Below, in pieces: positions 8,921 to 14,482 of a stretch of DNA of 14,482 nucleotides. Position numbers and translations under genes: made by a program. Under the pieces are notes generated by a model, which worked only from the letters and a program-made list of their open reading frames with translations, ran no database searches and had not been told where the DNA came from. Origin of the DNA: an uncultured Dorea sp. (GTDB lineage: Bacteria; Bacillota; Clostridia; Lachnospirales; Lachnospiraceae); contig CAJURK010000058.1 in the NCBI GenBank assembly GCA_910588745.1, forward strand, positions 1-14,482. The letters run 5' to 3'. Position 1 is the first letter of the stretch. Each line of letters opens with the position of its first letter.

Positions 8921-9202
8921 TTGAGCTGTGTGAAAACAAAGTTTTTGCATGGCTCTTCTTGTTGGGAAAATAGGGGAGATTCGTTTGTAGACGCACTAAA
9001 GCGGTTTCTGGAGCGGGATACTCTACGTAAATGCTGCGCGATAGACGTAGATGTACGAAACGGTTCCAGGATTCATATACCGTCTTATAAAAGAGTATTG
9101 ATAAACGGTTGGGATAAAGATAGCGTCGTCGTTTTGAGAAATGCCGGGCGGCGCTATGAAGTAAGGAGGATACTGCCGGAGGCGGGGAGACTTCAGCGGT
9201 AA
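8921..9202 (+). CDS. hypothetical protein, orphan small ORF
   Basis: I do not recognise this gene. From TTG 8921 it encodes 93 aa; GGAG (8907-8910) lies 10 nt upstream. An earlier in-frame TTG at 8888 has its purine run only 3 nt away and is less likely; GTG 8930 is another option. The product is basic and arginine-rich, without a signal peptide or membrane segment. The middle (FVDALKRFLERDTLRKC) looks helical, and the C-terminal half (RNGSRIHIPSYKRVLINGW, DKDSVVVLRNAGRRYEVRRI) looks like a small beta-rich fold. It has its own promoter and lies directly upstream of a broken regulator gene, so it may be an intact survivor or itself a fragment of a degraded locus. Confidence 0.4.
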   Translation: MSCVKTKFLHGSSCWENRGDSFVDALKRFLERDTLRKCCAIDVDVRNGSRIHIPSYKRVLINGWDKDSVVVLRNAGRRYEVRRILPEAGRLQR

Positions 9203-9209
9203 TAGGAAA

Positions 9210-9503
9210 ATGAAAACAAAGAAAGTTATTTGTTTTAAGCTGCTTGGGTTGTTTTCGTACGCGCTGCCGGAAGTAGACGAAGGATGTTTCGCTCAGAATG
9301 ATTTTATCAGACAAAAAAGAAAAGAATATCATACAATATCCGGAAAGGTAGGAAAAAAGACCTTATCTATTCTGCAGTATTTGATTGTGAATCATGGGAG
9401 GGACGTCACTGCGGAAGAACTCATTGACGTATTCTGGGAAGATAGGCACAGCGCCGATCCGGCAAACACACTGCGGCTATTACAGAGATGTCATCGAAGC
9501 TGA
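9210..9503 (+). pseudogene. truncated SARP/BTAD-like transcriptional regulator (N-terminal part)
   Basis: The 97-aa frame starts as an OmpR-type winged-helix domain of the SARP/BTAD regulator class: VICFKLLGLFSYALPE resembles the first strand segment, and GKKTLSILQYLIVNHG, VTAEELIDVFWED and SADPANTL match the helices before the recognition helix. After DPANTL (about 9454-9473) the expected continuation (a long recognition helix, then a large BTAD domain) is missing. The frame instead reads a few unrelated residues and stops at TGA 9501-9503. The sequence beyond the break makes sense in another frame as part of a different gene. The ribosome-binding site is weak (AGGA, 2 nt from the ATG). Such regulators are normally several hundred residues long, so this is a remnant. 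Family assignment is from memory of motifs. Confidence 0.6.
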
Positions 9504-9706
9504 CGGGACTGACCCGGTATCAGAATGTGACGCTCTATCCTGGAGCGCGCGCCAAGATGATAGATGAGTTGTTTGATACCTGCGATTATTATCTGGATAT
9601 CAACCATGAGGCAGAGATCGTGTCGGCGGTCAAACAGAAGCTTCAGCGAACAAAAAAGTCCTTGACATTTATCATAAAACATACTAAAATAATCTGGCGT
9701 GTATAG
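9473..9706 (+). pseudogene. C-terminal fragment resembling GtfB-type glycosyltransferase
   Basis: In the frame of ATG 9488 the peptide AAITEMSSKL (from 9473) continues through RYQNVTLYPG, then MIDELFDTCDYYLDINHEAE and IVSAVKQ. This matches my memory of the C-terminal part of GtfB-like proteins, the glycosyltransferase partners of accessory Sec and serine-rich-repeat adhesin systems (pattern: TEMSxKL, NVxLYP, CDxYLDINxxxEIxxAV). The match starts inside the end of the broken regulator frame, so two unrelated genes appear fused out of frame. It fades after about 9640. The rest of the open frame, to the stop at 9704-9706, overlaps the str promoter and is not real coding sequence. No ribosome-binding site precedes ATG 9488, so it is unlikely to be translated. 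Confidence 0.5.
9662..9690 (+). promoter_or_regulatory. str operon (rpsL) promoter
   Basis: TTGACA at 9662-9667 and TAAAAT at 9685-9690 are separated by the optimal 17 bp. The predicted start is near 9697, giving a leader of about 89 nt before rpsL. An imperfect direct repeat begins at that start: GCGTGTA at 9697-9703 and again at 9727-9733, with partly matching flanks. It lies inside the tail of the pseudogene frame. Confidence 0.85.
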
Positions 9707-9785
9707 AAATGCATTGTTTTTTGTGCGCGTGTAGACAAATTAATGTTGAACCAGTAACTTATTTTATTGTAGGAGGTGAAAAGAA

Positions 9786-10208
9786 ATGCCAACATTTAAC
9801 CAGTTAGTTAGAAAAGGACGCCAGACTTACGCTAAGAAGTCTACAGCTCCGGCACTTCAGAAAGGGTACAATTCTTTAAGGAAGAGAGCGACGGACACAT
9901 CTGCTCCTCAGAAGAGAGGCGTATGTACCGCAGTTAAGACAGCTACGCCGAAGAAGCCTAATTCAGCGCTTCGTAAAATTGCCAGAGTTCGTCTTTCTAA
10001 CGGAATCGAGGTAACAAGCTACATTCCAGGAGAAGGACACAACCTTCAGGAGCATAGTGTTGTACTGATTCGTGGCGGACGTGTTAAGGACCTGCCGGGT
10101 ACCAGATATCATATCGTCAGAGGTACGCTGGATACAGCAGGTGTTGCTAAGAGACGTCAGGCTCGCTCCAAATACGGCGCGAAGAAACCAAAAGACGCTA
10201 AAAAGTAA
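9786..10208 (+). CDS. rpsL: 30S ribosomal protein S12
   Basis: Component of the 30S decoding centre that controls accuracy of tRNA selection. The product is 140 aa, longer than the 124 aa of E. coli because of the N-terminal insertion usual in Gram-positive S12 (about residues 24-40). Signature segments are TPKKPNSALRK (54-64), PGEGHNLQEHS (81-91) and GGRVKDLPG (97-105). K56 and K101 match E. coli K42 and K87 and are lysine, so the streptomycin-sensitive form. D102 matches the RimO methylthiolation site D88. A near-perfect AGGAGGTG (9771-9778) lies 7 nt before the ATG. It is the first gene of the str operon, under the promoter at 9662-9690. Confidence 0.98.
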   Translation: MPTFNQLVRKGRQTYAKKSTAPALQKGYNSLRKRATDTSAPQKRGVCTAVKTATPKKPNSALRKIARVRLSNGIEVTSYIPGEGHNLQEHSVVLIRGGRVKDLPGTRYHIVRGTLDTAGVAKRRQARSKYGAKKPKDAKK

Positions 10209-10518
10209 GCTCTTTACCAATACAGCGTTCGCGCAGTATGGGTGACAGAGACTGCTTGGTTCTTCGGAAACACAGTGACGAAGAACTTCATTATGAATGG
10301 AATATTCACAAACAGAACTATGATGAAGTAAGTTGCAGGGTTTAGATATGCATCCGCAGATAGACAATGCTTATCCTGCGGTATGCATCTCATTTGACGA
10401 GGTATGCCCTATGCACTACACAGTATCATTAGAACGACACATGTGAGTACCGATGAATTAAATTTTTTGCAGGGGCGGGCGCTTTTGCAAAAACAGAATG
10501 TTTAAGGAGGGAAGAACC
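10209..10518 (+). promoter_or_regulatory. structured rpsL-rpsG spacer (chain of hairpins)
   Basis: This long spacer has no convincing gene but folds by eye into five stem-loops. (1) 10220-10239: ATACaGCG-TTCG-CGCaGTAT with an A-A mismatch. (2) 10259-10286: GTTCTTCG/CGAAGAAC, 8 bp. (3) 10285-10329: ACTTCATTATG/TATGATGAAGT, 11 bp with two wobbles, touching hairpin 2. (4) 10348-10388: ATGCATCCGCAG/CTGCGG-T-ATGCAT, 12 bp with one bulged T. (5) 10464-10493: TTTTTGCA/TGCAAAAA, just before the rpsG ribosome-binding site AAGGAGG (10504-10510). In E. coli S7 represses translation by binding the rpsL-rpsG spacer; a similar S7-responsive element is plausible here but not shown. No strong internal promoter was seen. 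Confidence 0.55.
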
Positions 10519-10989
10519 GTGCCACGTAAAGGACATACTCAAAAAAGAGATATTTTGGCGGATCCATTGTACAACAACAAAGTGGTTACCAAGCTTATCA
10601 ATAACATTATGTTAGACGGTAAGAAAGGCGTAGCTCAGAAGATTGTATACGGAGCATTCGCAAGAGTTGAAGAGAAGAGCGGCAAGCCGGCTATCGAGGT
10701 ATTCGAGGAGGCTATGAACAACATTATGCCGGTACTCGAAGTTAAGGCAAGACGTATCGGCGGCGCTACCTATCAGGTGCCGATCGAGGTTAGAGCCGAT
10801 AGAAGACAGGCTTTAGCGCTTCGCTGGCTCACCATGTTTTCACGCAAGAGAGGCGAGAAGACTATGGAAGAGAGACTTGCGAACGAGCTGATGGACGCAA
10901 TGAATAACACAGGTGCATCTGTGAAGAGAAAAGAAGATATGCACAAGATGGCAGAGGCAAACAAGGCGTTTGCGCACTACCGTTTCTAA
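10519..10989 (+). CDS. rpsG: 30S ribosomal protein S7
   Basis: Primary 16S rRNA-binding protein that nucleates the 30S head and lines the E site. The product is 156 aa, the normal family length. I start it at GTG 10519 (MPRKGHTQKR), with AAGGAGG (10504-10510) 8 nt upstream. An in-frame ATG at 10498 would add seven residues encoded partly by the ribosome-binding site itself and is rejected. Signature residues include the LADPLYNNKVVTKLINNIML segment (13-32) and ARRIGGATYQVPIEV (77-91) followed by RADRRQALALRWL. It lies between the structured spacer and fusA, with a gap of only 15 bp to fusA. In many bacteria S7 is the regulatory protein of this operon. Confidence 0.98.
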   Translation: MPRKGHTQKRDILADPLYNNKVVTKLINNIMLDGKKGVAQKIVYGAFARVEEKSGKPAIEVFEEAMNNIMPVLEVKARRIGGATYQVPIEVRADRRQALALRWLTMFSRKRGEKTMEERLANELMDAMNNTGASVKRKEDMHKMAEANKAFAHYRF

Positions 10990-11004
10990 TTTTAGGAGGC
11001 AATA

Positions 11005-13125
11005 ATGGCTGGAAGAGAATATCCATTGGAGAGAACCAGAAATATCGGTATTATGGCGCATATTGACGCTGGTAAGACTACGACTACAGAGCGTATTCTT
11101 TACTATACCGGTGTAAATCATAAGATTGGCGACACTCATGAAGGTACTGCTACCATGGACTGGATGGCCCAGGAGCAGGAAAGAGGTATCACGATTACTT
11201 CTGCTGCCACGACCTGTCACTGGACTTTGCAGGAGAACTGTAAGCCGAAGGAAGGCGCTCTGGAGCATCGTATCAATATCATTGATACTCCGGGGCATGT
11301 TGACTTTACAGTAGAAGTTGAGCGTTCGCTTCGTGTGCTGGACGGCGCTGTGGGTGTATTCTGCGCAAAAGGCGGTGTAGAACCTCAGTCAGAGAATGTA
11401 TGGCGTCAGGCAGACACGTATAATGTGCCTAGAATGGCATTTATTAATAAGATGGACATTTTGGGCGCTGATTTCTACAATGCAGTAGAACAGATTAAGA
11501 CCAGATTGGGCAAGAATGCGATCTGTATTCAGCTCCCGATCGGCAAAGAGGATGATTTCAAGGGAATCATTGATTTGTTTGAGATGAAAGCCTATATCTA
11601 TAATGACGATAAGGGCGATGATATTTCAATTGTAGACGTACCGGATGATATGAAGGATGATGCCGAATTATATCGCACGGAGCTGGTAGAGAAGATCTGC
11701 GAGCTGGACGACGATCTGATGATGGCGTATCTGGAAGGAGAAGAGCCTTCTGCTGAGGAGCTGAAAGCTGTTCTTAGAAAGGCAACCTGCACCTGCGATG
11801 CAGTTCCGGTTTGCTGCGGTACGGCTTATAGAAACAAAGGCGTTCAGAAACTTCTGGACGCGGTAATCGAATTTATGCCGTCTCCGCTTGATATCCCGGC
11901 GATCACCGGTACAGATGAAGACGGAAATGAAGTTGAGAGACACTCATCTGACGACGAGCCGTTCTCAGCGCTGGCATTTAAGATTATGACAGACCCATTT
12001 GTTGGTAAGCTCGCATATTTCCGCGTGTATTCAGGAACCTTAAATTCCGGTTCGTACGTGTTGAATGCAACCAAGGGCAAGAAAGAGCGTGTGGGACGTA
12101 TCCTGCAGATGCACGCAAATAAGAGAGAAGAGCTTGATAAAGTATATTCGGGAGATATTGCTGCGGCGATCGGATTTAAGCTGACGACTACAGGCGATAC
12201 GATCTGCGACGACCAACATCCGGTAATCCTTGAGTCTATGGAGTTCCCTGAACCGGTTATCGAGCTGGCAATTGAGCCGAAGACCAAGGCTTCCCAGGGC
12301 AAGCTGGGCGAGTCTCTTGCAAAGCTTGCAGAAGAAGACCCGACCTTCCGCGCTCATACGGATCAGGAGACAGGCCAGACGATCATCGCAGGTATGGGAG
12401 AACTTCATCTTGAGATTATCGTAGACAGACTTCTTCGTGAGTTTAAGGTGGAGGCGAACGTAGGCGCGCCGCAGGTTGCATACAAAGAAGCGTTTACTAA
12501 GGCTGTCGAGGTTGACAGTAAATATGCGAAGCAGTCAGGCGGACGCGGACAGTACGGACACTGTAAAGTTAAGTTCGAGCCTATGGATGCCAACGGCGAG
12601 GAACTGTTCAAATTCGAGTCTACCGTAGTCGGCGGCGCTATTCCGAAGGAATACATCCCGGCGGTTGGCGAGGGTATTGAAGAGGCTATGAAGTCCGGTA
12701 TTCTTGGAGGATTCCCGGTAGTAGGCGTTCACGCTAATGTATATGACGGATCTTACCATGAAGTGGACTCCAGTGAGATGGCGTTCCACATTGCCGGCTC
12801 TCTTGCATTCAAGGATGCGATGAAGAAGGCGGCCCCGGTACTCCTTGAACCTATCATGAAGGTTGAGGTAACCATGCCGGAGGAATATATGGGAGATGTG
12901 ATCGGCGATATCAATTCACGCCGCGGCCGCATCGAAGGTATGGACGATCTGGGCGGAGGAAAGATTGTGCGCGGATTTGTACCGCTTTCCGAGATGTTCG
13001 GTTACTCTACCGACCTTCGTTCCAGGACACAGGGACGCGGTAACTACTCTATGTTCTTTGAGAAGTATGAGCCGGTACCGAAGTCGGTTCAGGAGAAAGT
13101 ATTATCTGGAAAAGATGGTAAATAA
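11005..13125 (+). CDS. fusA: translation elongation factor G
   Basis: GTPase that drives ribosomal translocation and, with RRF, recycling. The product is 706 aa, standard EF-G length. G motifs: AHIDAGKT (18-25, P-loop), GITITSAATT (61-70, after the switch I region), DTPGH (94-98) and NKMD (148-151). The full set of five domains is covered, ending with the domain IV-V segment SRRGRIEGMDDLGGGKIVRG and FGYSTDLRSRTQGRGNYSM. The loop between SAATT and RINIIDTPG is 18 residues, a few longer than in E. coli. AGGAGG (10994-10999) lies 5 nt before the ATG. It is translated from the same transcript as rpsG. All core motifs are intact, arguing for the housekeeping factor rather than an EF-G2 or TetM-type paralogue. 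Confidence 0.98.
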   Translation: MAGREYPLERTRNIGIMAHIDAGKTTTTERILYYTGVNHKIGDTHEGTATMDWMAQEQERGITITSAATTCHWTLQENCKPKEGALEHRINIIDTPGHVDFTVEVERSLRVLDGAVGVFCAKGGVEPQSENVWRQADTYNVPRMAFINKMDILGADFYNAVEQIKTRLGKNAICIQLPIGKEDDFKGIIDLFEMKAYIYNDDKGDDISIVDVPDDMKDDAELYRTELVEKICELDDDLMMAYLEGEEPSAEELKAVLRKATCTCDAVPVCCGTAYRNKGVQKLLDAVIEFMPSPLDIPAITGTDEDGNEVERHSSDDEPFSALAFKIMTDPFVGKLAYFRVYSGTLNSGSYVLNATKGKKERVGRILQMHANKREELDKVYSGDIAAAIGFKLTTTGDTICDDQHPVILESMEFPEPVIELAIEPKTKASQGKLGESLAKLAEEDPTFRAHTDQETGQTIIAGMGELHLEIIVDRLLREFKVEANVGAPQVAYKEAFTKAVEVDSKYAKQSGGRGQYGHCKVKFEPMDANGEELFKFESTVVGGAIPKEYIPAVGEGIEEAMKSGILGGFPVVGVHANVYDGSYHEVDSSEMAFHIAGSLAFKDAMKKAAPVLLEPIMKVEVTMPEEYMGDVIGDINSRRGRIEGMDDLGGGKIVRGFVPLSEMFGYSTDLRSRTQGRGNYSMFFEKYEPVPKSVQEKVLSGKDGK

Positions 13126-13355
13126 AAAGATAAGTCTTGAATCATAACTGCAGCAATATAGTAAGTTTAGACAGGTTCGCGCGCTTGCTGCGACGAAAAG
13201 CCGGTTCCTTAGGGCGACGACCCAAAGAAAATGATCTGGGAGCGTAAAATCCCATCGCAAAGCGATTATGAATGGATTTCTGTATGCAACAGGGCGGCTT
13301 GTCTGAACCACTATGCAATATGTAATATTTTGTATTGAAAAAGTATGAAAAAGGC
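13126..13355 (+). ncRNA. candidate structured RNA in the fusA-tuf spacer
   Basis: No gene is visible here, but strong secondary structure is. A closing helix pairs 13165-13175 (GTTTAGACAGG) with 13298-13308 (CTTGTCTGAAC): 11 bp with two G-T wobbles. Inside it lie hairpin 2 at 13176-13197 (TTCGCGCG/TGCGaCGAA, bulged A), which stacks directly on the closing helix, hairpin 3 at 13208-13227 (CTTaGGG/CCCaAAG, A-A mismatch), hairpin 4 at 13237-13254 (TGGGA/TCCCA) and hairpin 5 at 13255-13265 (TCGC-AAA-GCGA). A competing pairing, GCAGCAA (13150-13156) with TTGCTGC (13185-13191), would disrupt hairpin 2. No U-run follows, so it is not a simple terminator. It sits upstream of the tuf promoter, so it would be in the fusA read-through transcript. 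Function unknown. Confidence 0.5.
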
Positions 13356-13384
13356 TTGAAAAACACGGCGTTATGAAATATAAT
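13356..13384 (+). promoter_or_regulatory. tuf promoter
   Basis: TTGAAA (13356-13361) and a perfect TATAAT (13379-13384) are 17 bp apart. A second TTGAAA at 13335-13340 has no matching -10. The start would be near 13391, giving a leader of about 65 nt. The leader contains the small hairpin GCCT-GTAA-AGGC (13420-13431) with a GNRA tetraloop, just ahead of AGGAGG (13441-13446). It lets EF-Tu be made in excess of the other str operon products. Confidence 0.85.
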
Positions 13385-13455
13385 CAGAAATAGCCGAGTA
13401 AACTTGAAAAAATAAAATTGCCTGTAAAGGCGCTTGAATAAGGAGGATATTCAAA

Positions 13456-14482
13456 ATGGCAAAAGCTAAATTTGAAAGAACAAAACCACATTGTAATATC
13501 GGTACCATTGGCCACGTTGACCATGGTAAGACAACTCTTACAGCAGCAATTACAAAGGTTTTGTCTGAAAGAGTAGAAGGTAATGCAGCAGTAGCTTTCG
13601 ATAATATCGACAAGGCTCCAGAGGAGAGAGAGCGTGGAATCACAATTTCTACCGCACACGTTGAGTATGAGACAGCAAAGCGTCACTACGCACACGTTGA
13701 CTGTCCAGGACATGCTGACTACGTTAAGAACATGATCACCGGCGCGGCTCAGATGGACGGCGCTATCCTTGTTGTAGCTGCAACAGACGGCGTTATGGCT
13801 CAGACAAGCGAGCATATTCTTCTTTCCCGTCAGGTAGGCGTTCCTTACATCGTTGTATTCATGAACAAATGTGATATGGTAGACGATGAGGAGCTGCTTG
13901 AGTTAGTAGAGATGGAGATTCGTGAGAAGCTTGACGAGTACGAATTCCCAGGCGATGATACGCCGATTATCCAGGGTTCTGCTCTTAAGGCTCTTGAGAA
14001 TCCGGCTTCCGAGTGGGGCGACAAGATCATGGAACTCATGGACACAGTTGATGAGTATATTCCAGATCCACAGCGTGCTACCGATCAGCCGTTCCTTATG
14101 CCAGTAGAAGATGTATTCACAATTACAGGTCGTGGTACTGTTGCTACAGGTAGAGTAGAGCGTGGAACAATCCACATTAACGAGGAAGTTGAAATCGTTG
14201 GTATCAAGGAAGAGAAGCAGAAGACAACCGTAACAGGTATCGAGATGTTCCGTAAGCTGCTTGACGAAGGCCAGGCTGGCGATAACATCGGCGCGCTTCT
14301 TCGTGGTATCAAGAGAGAGGATATTGAAAGAGGTCAGTGTCTGATTAAACCAGGCAGCGTAACATGCCATACCAAGTGTACTGGTCAGGTTTACGTACTG
14401 ACAAAGGACGAGGGTGGACGTCATACTCCATTCTTCAACAACTATCGTCCGCAGTTCTACTTCAGAACAACAGACGTAACAG
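13456..14482 (+). CDS. tuf: translation elongation factor Tu (3' end cut by window)
   Basis: GTPase that delivers aminoacyl-tRNA to the ribosome. The first 342 codons are present, of about 397 expected; the frame is open to the window end. G motifs: GHVDHGKT (19-26), GITI (61-64), DCPGH (82-86, with the catalytic His 86), NKCD (137-140) and GSALKAL (174-180). Domain 2 follows (FLMPVEDVFTITGRGTVATG) and domain 3 has begun (PQFYFRTTDVT at the cut). AGGAGG (13441-13446) lies 9 nt before the ATG. The segment DGVMAQTSEH replaces the more common DGPMPQTREH, which I take as lineage variation. The gene has its own promoter but is also likely reached by fusA read-through. Truncation is due only to the window edge. 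Confidence 0.98.
   Translation, partial: MAKAKFERTKPHCNIGTIGHVDHGKTTLTAAITKVLSERVEGNAAVAFDNIDKAPEERERGITISTAHVEYETAKRHYAHVDCPGHADYVKNMITGAAQMDGAILVVAATDGVMAQTSEHILLSRQVGVPYIVVFMNKCDMVDDEELLELVEMEIREKLDEYEFPGDDTPIIQGSALKALENPASEWGDKIMELMDTVDEYIPDPQRATDQPFLMPVEDVFTITGRGTVATGRVERGTIHINEEVEIVGIKEEKQKTTVTGIEMFRKLLDEGQAGDNIGALLRGIKREDIERGQCLIKPGSVTCHTKCTGQVYVLTKDEGGRHTPFFNNYRPQFYFRTTDVT

Noticed and set aside
8841..9332. Minus-strand ORF of 163 codons opposite the orphan ORF and regulator remnant
   Set aside because: It lacks recognisable domains and runs antisense to frames with better ribosome-binding sites or family similarity. It looks like a shadow frame.
10238..10345. Small ORF of 35 codons (MGDRDCLVLRKHSDEEL...) in the rpsL-rpsG spacer
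   Set aside because: It has no ribosome-binding site and lies across hairpins 2 and 3, which explain the sequence better. Conservation of the frame in relatives would revive it.
10394..10422. Possible promoter TTGACG-N17-TACACA before rpsG
   Set aside because: The -10 box matches only about half of the consensus and has no TG extension, so I do not call it.
10464..10493. Hairpin TTTTTGCA/TGCAAAAA as a terminator before rpsG
   Set aside because: The T-run forms the 5' arm of the stem and the 3' side ends in A, so neither strand has the GC stem followed by a U-run.
10498..10518. ATG 10498 as the start of rpsG
   Set aside because: It would place the AAGGAGG ribosome-binding site inside the coding region. 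GTG 10519 gives the normal S7 N-terminus.
13142..13366. Minus-strand ORF of 74 codons in the fusA-tuf spacer
   Set aside because: No convincing ribosome-binding site or promoter was seen, and the region is better explained as structured RNA. Long stem arms keep both strands open by chance.

Overview
The window looks like chromosomal DNA of a Gram-positive Clostridia, most likely family Lachnospiraceae. The grounds are strong AGGAGG-type ribosome-binding sites, sigma-A-like promoters, S12 with the Gram-positive N-terminal insertion, RpoB with a very long acidic tail, and the order rpoB-rpoC-(XRE)-(HD)-rpsL-rpsG-fusA-tuf. This is a family-level inference from sequence features; no database was searched.

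Region 1 (1-8814) is the RNA polymerase block. A consensus promoter with an extended -10 (81-110) drives a leader of about 125 nt that folds by eye into three consecutive hairpins. rpoB and rpoC follow. Two small genes are packed tightly behind rpoC: an XRE-type helix-turn-helix protein and an HD-domain phosphohydrolase-like protein, whose start overlaps the XRE stop by one base. All four are probably co-transcribed.

Region 2 (8815-9660) is the accessory patch. It holds an orphan small ORF with its own extended -10 promoter, then the N-terminal third of a SARP/BTAD-like transcriptional regulator joined out of frame to a short C-terminal piece that resembles a GtfB-type glycosyltransferase. 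It reads as a deletion scar in an otherwise conserved neighbourhood. The str promoter (TTGACA-N17-TAAAAT, 9662-9690) begins where the glycosyltransferase similarity fades.

Region 3 (9662-14482) is the str operon: rpsL (S12), rpsG (S7), fusA (EF-G) and tuf (EF-Tu, cut by the window end). The two long spacers, rpsL-rpsG (310 bp to the chosen rpsG start) and fusA-tuf (330 bp), are not empty. By eye both fold into chains of hairpins, and the fusA-tuf element has an 11-bp closing helix around several internal hairpins. tuf also has its own consensus promoter.

Together the window encodes the catalytic core of transcription and key translation factors. The part least explained by textbook annotation is the set of structured non-coding RNAs in front of rpoB, rpsG and tuf. 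The known drug-target positions read here (rifampicin region of RpoB, streptomycin lysines of S12) are all the sensitive type.
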